DNA of 7,412 nt from a bacterium (lineage in GTDB: Bacteria > Zhuqueibacterota > QNDG01 > JAFGCO01): NCBI GenBank assembly GCA_016932575.1, contig JAFGCO010000057.1:1-7412 (forward strand). Reading direction: 5' to 3'. The notes under the pieces are model-generated. The model had not been told where the DNA came from, did not search any database, and was given only the letters and a program-made list of their open reading frames with translations. Each line of letters begins with the position of its first letter. The stretch's first letter is position 1. The position numbers and the translations under genes were made by a program. Positions 1 to 6,198 of this stretch are shown one piece after another.

Positions 1-10
1 GATAAACATA

Positions 11-16
11 AAGGAG
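11..16 (+). promoter_or_regulatory. Ribosome binding site of the TIG lipoprotein gene
   Basis: AAGGAG lies six bases before the ATG at 23. It is a near-consensus Shine-Dalgarno site and supports that ATG as the true start. Confidence 0.75.
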
Positions 17-22
17 TCATCA

Positions 23-1219
23 ATGAAATCGACGATAAAAATCCTCGTCACCCTCACGGCCGTTCTTCTGGTCATGGCGGGGTGTGAGTATGACGGACCG
101 ACATCGCAATGGAAGCTTGTCAAAGAAGAAACCAATTCACCTAAAATCACTGAAGTCGTTCCATCAGTGGCTGTTCCAGGTGTGAACTATTTAACCATTC
201 ATGGTAATAACTTTACCGAAAATCAAGACATAGTCAGTGTATATATTAATGGCTATCATGCTGAAATTGTTGATTTTTCTGACTCATTAATAAAAATCAG
301 ACGGCCGGACCGCTCTGGTGACTCATTATCAATTAAAGTGAATGTTTTCGGAGCCGTTAATCTTGGCCGATGGGAACCTTATACAATTACATCTGTATAT
401 GAGCCATATGGACAATTCTTAAGCGGAATAGCATTGGGTTCTCTCGCAATCGATAAAGATAATAACATATATGTTGTAGAAAATACATCCACACATGAAG
501 TCTATAAGATAACTTCTTCAGGCAAAAAAGAACTCCTTGGAAACGCAGATGCATTGATATATTCAGCTGCAGTTGATCCGAATGGGACACTCTACCTGTT
601 CAGAAATCAGAAAGAGATTGATGTTCTGGAATCGGATACCACCACTGTTTATGTCACTTTATCGGAAAGAGTCAATACTGCTGTTTTTGATAGTCAAGGG
701 ATACTCTATGCAAGCGGAAAAAGAGCCGACTTAAATATGGTGCTTCCCGATCTTTCAATAAAGCAGGCAGGTTTATATTCAAATGATGAAGTTTTCTGTT
801 TACGCGTTATGGATAATACTCTTTATGCACTTATTGAATTAAAATATCCGGATGAATCTCACCCTGCCATTGCCATCTGGCGTCATCAAATTCTGGATGA
901 TCAGGGTAATTTGAGTGATGCTGAATTGGTGTTTGATTGGGCATCCGCAGGAGAAGCATATGCGGAATCTGAACCTGTGACATTTACATTAGATCCGGAA
1001 GGCGGAATTTATATCGGTTCTGACAATGCCGCTCCGATACTTTATTATAATCCGTCAAACGGCAACATCGATGAAATCTATAAAGGCATAATTCCTTCAG
1101 GTGCAACGAAACTCTTGTGGGGGGATGGCAATTACCTATATATGGTATACAGTGATGGTTCTTCGGAAAACAACTTATTCAGAATTGATATGGGAAATCC
1201 TCAGGATAGAGACTTCTAA
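23..1219 (+). CDS. TIG-domain lipoprotein with beta-propeller-like region
   Basis: This 398-residue protein is probably an outer-membrane or surface lipoprotein. Residues 1-20 form a lipoprotein signal (Lys-rich start, hydrophobic core, VMAGC lipobox), so Cys21 would be the lipidated first residue. Residues about 40-120 read as an IPT/TIG immunoglobulin-like domain (ITEVVPS near the start, LTIHGNNF in the middle). Residues about 130-395 hold repeated blade-like units such as LAIDKDNNIYVV, AAVDPNGTLYLF, AVFDSQGILYAS and FTLDPEGGIYIG, the pattern of NHL/SMP-30-like beta-propellers. Such TIG-plus-propeller lipoproteins are common in Bacteroidota and related phyla near SusC/D pairs, where a glycan-binding role is suspected but rarely shown. 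The gene precedes a run of carbohydrate-active genes on the same strand, which fits that role. By eye it is more AT-rich than the GH27 gene downstream. No catalytic motif is recognised and the ligand is unknown. The start is supported by AAGGAG at 11-16. Confidence 0.8.
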   Translation: MKSTIKILVTLTAVLLVMAGCEYDGPTSQWKLVKEETNSPKITEVVPSVAVPGVNYLTIHGNNFTENQDIVSVYINGYHAEIVDFSDSLIKIRRPDRSGDSLSIKVNVFGAVNLGRWEPYTITSVYEPYGQFLSGIALGSLAIDKDNNIYVVENTSTHEVYKITSSGKKELLGNADALIYSAAVDPNGTLYLFRNQKEIDVLESDTTTVYVTLSERVNTAVFDSQGILYASGKRADLNMVLPDLSIKQAGLYSNDEVFCLRVMDNTLYALIELKYPDESHPAIAIWRHQILDDQGNLSDAELVFDWASAGEAYAESEPVTFTLDPEGGIYIGSDNAAPILYYNPSNGNIDEIYKGIIPSGATKLLWGDGNYLYMVYSDGSSENNLFRIDMGNPQDRDF

Positions 1220-1425
1220 ACACTGAATTATCCATCATGTTTTGAACCGAAACCTATCAGGGAGTATTGTCCGAAAAGAACCGCATTCAGATATTCAGGT
1301 GATGCAGGAAAACGATTTTAAAATAGCAATTCTGATAAATCAGTAACAATAATTCTTTGTATTGCCTAAAATAAATGAAATATCTCCACCGTGTTCATTG
1401 TACGGATTATCGAAGGAATTTTATT
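1220..1425 (+). other. Intergenic region, lipoprotein to DUF1593 relic
   Basis: This gap of about 200 bases has no recognised gene. There is no clear GC-rich hairpin followed by a T run after the lipoprotein stop. A small dyad, CTGAT-AA-ATCAG, lies at 1332-1343 in an AT-rich stretch before the next gene and could be a regulator site, but it is too short to call. An in-frame ATG at 1375 would add 17 residues to the next gene; the ATG at 1426 is preferred because AAGGA sits at 1413-1417 and a signal peptide begins directly after it. Confidence 0.4.
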
Positions 1426-2441
1426 ATGATGCGAGCTGCATTCACTTTGTTATTTGTTTGCTTTGTATTATCCTTCCAATCTTTGAACTCCCGTACATAT
1501 CAGAAAAATAGAGCCATCTTCTTAACCGATATCGAAGCTGGTCCAGACGATACCCAATCCATGATTCGATGGTTTTTATATTCGAATGCAATCGATATCA
1601 AAGGATTCATTGCAACAACCTCCATTCATCAGAAAAACAAAGTTCATCCTGAATCGATTCGAAGCCTGATTCAAGAGTATGACAAGGTGCAGCCCAATCT
1701 GCTGAAGCATGAAGCGGATTTTCCGAATTCCGGGGACCTGTTAAAGTGTGTAAAGCAAGGTCTCCCGGAGTATGGAATGGAAGGTGATACCCCGTCGTTT
1801 TTATCATTGGTTCCAAACGGACTAAGTGTTCCGGAACATCCTGACCGGGGCGGATGTGGCGGCCGTTATGAGAAATACATGCCCGAGTATTCATCTAATA
1901 AGTCTGGATTTACCGGCGGTGTGCCAATTGAACCCGAATCCAGATAAATCTGGACCAATGCCATTGATCAATATATCCCATATGTATACAGCGAATACGG
2001 ACGAACTGTTCGAAGAGATACAATACCCTTCAATGATAACCGGGTTACTTTGTGGCGCTGGCGGGATGATTTTCAAAATGATTTTGCAGCCCGCATGGAC
2101 TGGTGTACCAAATCATTTCAGGAAGCCAATCATCCGCCGGTACCTGAATTGGGACATTCTGATCAAATAAATGTAAAAGCCGGTGAAATCTTTAATCCGG
2201 ATGCGATCGGGACCATGGATCCTGACAGCGATAATCTGAGTTATTTGTGGTTTAAGTACCCGGAGGCGGGCTCATACAAAAAATCAATCGATTTCGTTTC
2301 AACAGAAAATTTATACAAGGTTTTTATTTAAGCTCCCATGACTGAAAAAAAAATTCGCATTTCATTTTACGCGTCACAGACAAGGGCAATCCTCCGTTAT
2401 CACGATACAAACGAGTCATAGTGAATATAATACCGGAATAA
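1426..2441 (+). pseudogene. Decayed DUF1593 (nucleoside-hydrolase-like) secreted protein
   Basis: The relic starts with a signal peptide (MMRAAFTLLFVCFVLSF) after an AAGGA site at 1413-1417. The N-terminal family motif follows as LTDIEAGPDDTQSM, then GFIATTS and an Asn-rich YDKVQPNL segment. At 1774-1786 the reading jumps from GLPEYGM directly to EGDTPSFLSLVPNGL. Family members, as I recall them, have roughly 100-150 residues between these blocks, including a VWGGANTL segment, so this is an in-frame internal deletion. A TAA at 1945-1947 interrupts the conserved run ESR-stop-IWTNAID; the same frame continues through LWRWRDDFQNDFAARMDW and the C-terminal domain (MDPDSDNLSYLWFKYPEAG) to a second TAA at 2329. 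Beyond a nine-A run at 2345-2353 the conserved C-terminus (HFILRVTDKGNPPLSRYKR) continues in another frame to TAA at 2439-2441. The usual GGWGGRYE is GGCGGRYE. Intact relatives are annotated as nucleoside-hydrolase-like or 'cellulose-binding' proteins of unproven function. This copy cannot make a full-length product. Confidence 0.88.
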
Positions 2442-2541
2442 AAGAAGAATCGATGTTCCTTATTGTAAACTCATTATCAGACCGAAGAATATAAAATTGT
2501 CAATTGAATCATCATTATCAACCAATGAATTGGGTGCCGCC
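2442..2541 (+). other. Short spacer before the GH51 gene
   Basis: About 100 AT-rich bases separate the end of the DUF1593 relic from the GH51 ATG. TTGTAA at 2463-2468 and TATAAA at 2490-2495 resemble promoter boxes but are 21 bases apart, long for a housekeeping sigma-70 pair, and no good TAnnTTTG Bacteroidota box is present. Whether GH51 has its own promoter cannot be decided. No strong Shine-Dalgarno site precedes the ATG at 2542; only GGGTG at 2532-2536 is near. Confidence 0.3.
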
Positions 2542-4071
2542 ATGAAAAAAACATTAATTGCTATGCTGTTTGCTCTCGCCCCTTCCCTGTTTTCTCAGAC
2601 AGCAAAAATCAAGATCGATATCGACAGAACAATCGGGGTGATTGATCCCAGGATTTATGGCGTTTTCATGGAACCCATCGAGTTCAGCGGAAGAAGAATG
2701 GGATTGCCTGATACAGCCAGGTTTAATACTCTATATGGAAATTTATACGATCCGTCCTCACCACTTGCAGACGAAAACGGATTCAGGAAAGATTATATTG
2801 AATCAATGAAAGAACTTCAAATCACCAACATGCGCTGGCCGGGCGGTAATTTTGTGATGGGTTACAACTGGCAGGATGGCATCGGACCCAAGGACCAGCG
2901 ACCGGCCCGCATCAATCTTGCATGGGGCGGAATTGATAACAATCATGTGGGTACGGATGAATGGATTGCACTAAACAAAGCCATCGGAAGTGAAAATGTA
3001 ATATGTGTCAATCTGGGTCTTGCCACGATACAAGATGCGTGCTGCTGGGTAGAATACTGCAACTATAAGAAAGGTACCGCCTATTCTGATTTACGTGCGA
3101 AGAACGGTCATGTAAAACCGTACGGTATAAAAATCTGGGATCTCGGCAACGAAGTTGACGGCGCGCCATGGGAACTGGGTTATAAATGCGCCGAAGACTA
3201 TGTCAAGATTGCAAGAGAAGCTGCCAAGGCGATGAGATCTGTAGACCACGCGATAAAATTTGTCGCTTCCGGATCATCGTACTACGAAAGCACCGGTCAG
3301 TGGGTTGAATGGAACCGGAAAGTATTGACAGGACTCGGAGATATGATCGATTACATATCCATCCACCGCTATTGGGAAAGATCGGATGACTATTACACCT
3401 TTATGGGCCAAAGCGCTATGGATTTTGAAGAGAAAATCCGGGTGACGGCCGCTGAGATTGACGCCGTATCAGCCATGAAGGGATTTACAAATCCCATCTA
3501 CATTTCGGTTGATGAGTGGGGAGTTTTCGGAAGAAACTTTATATCCGTTTTACCCGTAGCGCAATGTTTCAATTCTTTTATCCGCCACGCCGATATTGTT
3601 AAAATGACCAACTTTACTCTGATGACATCTCTGCTGCATACTGACAGAGAACAAGGAAGCTACAAGACGCCATTATTTTATACTTTCAAATTATTCTCAA
3701 ACAACTGTCTCGGCAATTCGATAGATACCTACGTTGAATGTGATACGTTTAATACCGAAAAATGTAAAAGCATTCCGTTTCTTGATGTCACCTCCGTTTA
3801 TTCAAAAGAAAAAAAGACAGTCTGTATCAATGTCGTGAACAGACATCAGGATAAAATGATCACTGCCGATATATTCAGCACCACCGGTACCTTTTCAGGA
3901 AAAGCCGAAGCCGCATTACTGAATGCGGATTCCCTTGATGAACCATTTACATTTGACAAGCAGAAAACATATAAACCTGTAACCAAAGAGATTGCTGCCA
4001 AAGGGAATAAACTGTCCTGTTCATTTCCGGCGCATTCATTTACTCAGATTAAAGTCAAAGTAAAAAAATAA
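2542..4071 (+). CDS. Secreted GH51 alpha-L-arabinofuranosidase
   Basis: The 509-residue enzyme should hydrolyse terminal non-reducing alpha-L-arabinofuranosyl groups from arabinan, arabinoxylan or arabinogalactan by a retaining mechanism. Residues 1-18 are a Sec signal peptide (Lys-Lys, hydrophobic core, likely cut after LFS), so it acts outside the cytoplasm. The N-terminal block IYGVFMEP and the MRWPGGNFVMGYNW segment are typical of the family. The acid/base Glu is E204 in WDLGNEVDG and the nucleophile is E325 in SVDEWGVFG. The catalytic barrel is followed by the family's C-terminal beta domain, ending in SFPAHSFTQIKV. Length and motifs are complete and no lesion is seen, in contrast to the broken genes on both sides. 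The ATG at 2542 is chosen over an upstream TTG at 2497 because the signal peptide begins there. The N-terminal block reads MEPIEFSGRRMG where many GH51 enzymes have EHLGR, so this is a divergent subgroup. The exact polymer is not shown by sequence. Confidence 0.93.
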   Translation: MKKTLIAMLFALAPSLFSQTAKIKIDIDRTIGVIDPRIYGVFMEPIEFSGRRMGLPDTARFNTLYGNLYDPSSPLADENGFRKDYIESMKELQITNMRWPGGNFVMGYNWQDGIGPKDQRPARINLAWGGIDNNHVGTDEWIALNKAIGSENVICVNLGLATIQDACCWVEYCNYKKGTAYSDLRAKNGHVKPYGIKIWDLGNEVDGAPWELGYKCAEDYVKIAREAAKAMRSVDHAIKFVASGSSYYESTGQWVEWNRKVLTGLGDMIDYISIHRYWERSDDYYTFMGQSAMDFEEKIRVTAAEIDAVSAMKGFTNPIYISVDEWGVFGRNFISVLPVAQCFNSFIRHADIVKMTNFTLMTSLLHTDREQGSYKTPLFYTFKLFSNNCLGNSIDTYVECDTFNTEKCKSIPFLDVTSVYSKEKKTVCINVVNRHQDKMITADIFSTTGTFSGKAEAALLNADSLDEPFTFDKQKTYKPVTKEIAAKGNKLSCSFPAHSFTQIKVKVKK

Positions 4072-4090
4072 CAAAATGCACGGAATTTAA

Positions 4091-4309
4091 ATCCCGGCAT
4101 CGGATCTTGAGTTTAATGCAACCGGAAATATTCCCCGCGGCCAGATCCGGGAATGTACTTTTAATTCCGAGGACAGAAACAAATATGAACTTATGATTGC
4201 TGTTTTGCCTGATGGTCGGGCAATGAAGAACGACCGGGCTGTTGAAAATGTCTTCGAGTCATCGGTTTTCAAATTGTGTTTTAAGAGCAGTCACCATTTT
4301 CTTAAATAA
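4091..4309 (+). pseudogene. Relic of a CE1-type (feruloyl/acetyl) esterase
   Basis: The gap between GH51 and GH27 holds one open frame with no proper start that reads as pieces of a secreted esterase. It opens with EFNATGNIPRGQIRE, like the mature N-terminus of CE1/esterase-D-like enzymes that begin with a PhGxi-type strand, then FNSEDRNKYE. It then jumps to LMIAVLPDGRAMKNDRAVEN, matching the 'MPNGRAxKNDRA' block that comes well after the oxyanion HG motif in these enzymes. The roughly 50-60 residues expected between them (YTPPGY and LLHG region) are absent. After about 4258 similarity stops, and the GxSxGG nucleophile region and the rest are missing. Upstream, an in-frame ATG at 4076 is followed by TAA at 4088, and no signal peptide remains. 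The esterase assignment comes from recalled family motifs only. An intact form would have removed ferulate or acetate from the polymer. Confidence 0.6.
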
Positions 4310-4324
4310 TTTTTCGATAATTAA

Positions 4325-4330
4325 AAAGGA
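4325..4330 (+). promoter_or_regulatory. Ribosome binding site of the GH27 gene
   Basis: AAAGGA overlaps the A of an ATG at 4330 and lies eleven bases before the ATG at 4342. A site touching the first ATG cannot serve it, so this favours 4342 as the start, though the spacing is rather long. Confidence 0.45.
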
Positions 4331-4341
4331 TGGCGGCAACG

Positions 4342-6198
4342 ATGAACAGATATTTATTTTATGCTGTTTTTCTGTTATCGGTAATGCGGCTCTATACGCG
4401 GACTGAACCAGAATTGCCCTTTCATAAATGGGCAATGACTCCCCCCATGGGCTGGAACAGCTGGGATTGTTACGGACCGACCGTTACAGAAGACGAAGTG
4501 AAAGCCAATGCGGATTATATGGCTTTATATTTGAAAGAATATGGCTGGCAATATATCGTCGTCGATATCCGCTGGTATGTTGAGAACGATAAATCACACG
4601 GATATAATCAAAAAGATGCCATCATTGTGATGGATGAATATGGACGGCTGATGCCTGCGGCGAACCGGTTTCCCTCCGCTTCCGGAGGAAAAGGATTTAA
4701 GCCGCTGGCTGATTATATTCACGGCCGAGGTTTGAAATTTGGAATTCATCTGATGCGCGGCATTCCCAAACTGGCGGTCGAGCGAAATACACCGGTCCTG
4801 GGCACGGATGTGACCGCGAAAGATATTTACAATACTGAACAGCTCTGCCCCTGGCTCGGCGATATGGTCACAGTGGATGCCGGTAAAAAAGGCGCGCAGG
4901 AATATTACAATTCCGTCCTGGACCTGTATGCATCCTGGGGTATCGATTTCATCAAGATCGACGATTTGTCGCGCCCCTATCACCGCGCCGAAATCGAGCT
5001 CATCCGGCATGCCATCGACCGCTGCGGCCGGCCGATCGTACTGAGCACGTCACCAGGTGAAACGCCAATCGCGTTTGCAGATCATGTGAGCTTCCACGCG
5101 AACATGTGGCGTATTATCGACGACTTCTGGGACAACTGGGCCCAACTGAATGCCCATTTTTCGCTTTTCGAGAAATGGATTCCCTATATGGGGCCCGGTC
5201 ACTGGCCGGATGGAGATATGCTTCCTCTGGGTCATATTGGGATTCGCGCCGAGCGCGGCGATGACCGGTTGAGCATGCTGACAAAAGACGAGCAGTATAC
5301 ATTAATGTCACTTTTTTTAATCTGCCGCTCCCCGTTGATGTTCGGAGGCCATTTGCCGGATAACGATACGTTTACACTTCAGCTGATCACCAATGAGGAG
5401 GCGCTCGCTGTACTGCAAAGAAGTAATAACAACCGGCAGATCTTCAATGACGGAGAGAAAATTGTCTGGATTGCCGACGATCAGATGACCGGGGATAAAT
5501 ACGCTGCGCTCTTCTACTCATCGGATCAAAAACCGATTCAGGAGGGCCTCGCTTTGTTCAACAGCGCTTTAATCACGCACAAACCCGGCGAACAATCAAC
5601 GGAAATAAAAGTGAACATCAGGGGCGCAAAAAAACTGGTTCTGGTCGTCACCGACGGCGGAAACGGAGCGCACTGGGACCATGCGGACTGGATAGAACCG
5701 AAACTGACGGGTAAAAACGGATCGCTTCACCTCACTGATTTGAAATGGATCAATGCGACATCCGGATGGGAGACAGTAAAAATGAATAAAAGTGTTGCCG
5801 GAAACAAGCTGATTGTAAACGGCAAAACATATAAGAATGGTATCGGCACGCATGCGACTTCAATCATCGAATATGATATCCCTGAAGGATATGATACGTT
5901 TTCTTCTTTGGCGGGGCTCGATAATGAATGCGTTGCACACACTGAAGGGGCTACGGTTAAATTTCACGTCTTTACCCGGTATCCGACAGGCTTCCCGCCT
6001 CAGGATTCAATCGATGTCCGTCTTGATTTCACGCAACTGGAAATCGAGGGTAAATGCACGATTCGTGATCTGTGGGCAAAAACAGATATCGGTGAATATA
6101 CGAACGAAATATCCGTGCCTGTCCGGAAACACGGCGCCAGGCTGTTGAAGATCTGTAATATCAAGCAACCTGTCCATATAAAGAAAAAGGAATTATGA
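4342..6198 (+). CDS. Secreted GH27 glycosidase with nested NPCBM module
   Basis: The 618-residue enzyme belongs to the alpha-galactosidase clan, a retaining exo-glycosidase family. Residues 1-20 look like a signal peptide. The catalytic barrel spans about 30-380, with MGWNSWD (W38), the nucleophile D207 in FIKIDD, the acid/base D261 in WRIIDDFWDNW, and GHWPDGDML further on. The sugar-binding motif that is DDCW in alpha-galactosidases reads DIRW here (D75, I76). Ile at this place is known from a Streptomyces GH27 beta-L-arabinopyranosidase, so that activity is a real alternative. From about 386 the C-terminal beta domain begins (KYAALFY). It is interrupted by an NPCBM/NEW2-like segment (about 427-560, with DHADW near 446 and GIGTHA at 500) and resumes with RDLW (575) and HGARLLKI. 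The gene follows the esterase relic and overlaps the next gene by ATGA. The ATG at 4342 is chosen over 4330 because of ribosome-site spacing. The fold assignment is firm; the substrate is not. Confidence 0.9.
   Translation: MNRYLFYAVFLLSVMRLYTRTEPELPFHKWAMTPPMGWNSWDCYGPTVTEDEVKANADYMALYLKEYGWQYIVVDIRWYVENDKSHGYNQKDAIIVMDEYGRLMPAANRFPSASGGKGFKPLADYIHGRGLKFGIHLMRGIPKLAVERNTPVLGTDVTAKDIYNTEQLCPWLGDMVTVDAGKKGAQEYYNSVLDLYASWGIDFIKIDDLSRPYHRAEIELIRHAIDRCGRPIVLSTSPGETPIAFADHVSFHANMWRIIDDFWDNWAQLNAHFSLFEKWIPYMGPGHWPDGDMLPLGHIGIRAERGDDRLSMLTKDEQYTLMSLFLICRSPLMFGGHLPDNDTFTLQLITNEEALAVLQRSNNNRQIFNDGEKIVWIADDQMTGDKYAALFYSSDQKPIQEGLALFNSALITHKPGEQSTEIKVNIRGAKKLVLVVTDGGNGAHWDHADWIEPKLTGKNGSLHLTDLKWINATSGWETVKMNKSVAGNKLIVNGKTYKNGIGTHATSIIEYDIPEGYDTFSSLAGLDNECVAHTEGATVKFHVFTRYPTGFPPQDSIDVRLDFTQLEIEGKCTIRDLWAKTDIGEYTNEISVPVRKHGARLLKICNIKQPVHIKKKEL
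6184..6191 (+). promoter_or_regulatory. Ribosome binding site inside the end of the GH27 gene
   Basis: AAAAAGGA within the last GH27 codons lies three bases before the carboxylesterase ATG at 6195. Together with the ATGA start/stop overlap it suggests translational coupling of the two genes. The spacing is shorter than ideal. Confidence 0.5.

Noticed and set aside
1332-1343. Dyad CTGAT-AA-ATCAG as an operator
   Set aside because: Arms of five bases in AT-rich DNA are expected by chance and no second copy was seen.
1826-2170. 114-residue + strand frame overlapping the DUF1593 relic
   Set aside because: It is out of frame with the conserved DUF1593 blocks that span the same bases, so it is not a separate gene.
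1945-2331. Possible recoding of TAA as a sense codon, since two TAA codons interrupt one conserved frame
   Set aside because: The intact lipoprotein and GH51 genes end with TAA, and the relic also has a deletion and a frameshift, so decay explains it better.
2463-2499. Promoter for GH51 (TTGTAA and TATAAA boxes)
   Set aside because: Spacing is 21 bases and no good TAnnTTTG box is present; AT-rich sequence gives such matches by chance.
2497-2541. TTG at 2497 as the GH51 start
   Set aside because: It would place 15 polar residues before a clean signal peptide that begins at the ATG at 2542.
4330-4341. ATG at 4330 as the GH27 start
   Set aside because: The purine-rich ribosome site touches this ATG; the ATG at 4342 has usable spacing and starts the signal peptide.
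4594-5010. Long antisense open frame within the GH27 gene
   Set aside because: It mirrors a conserved catalytic region, has no recognisable motif, and is a shadow of the real gene.
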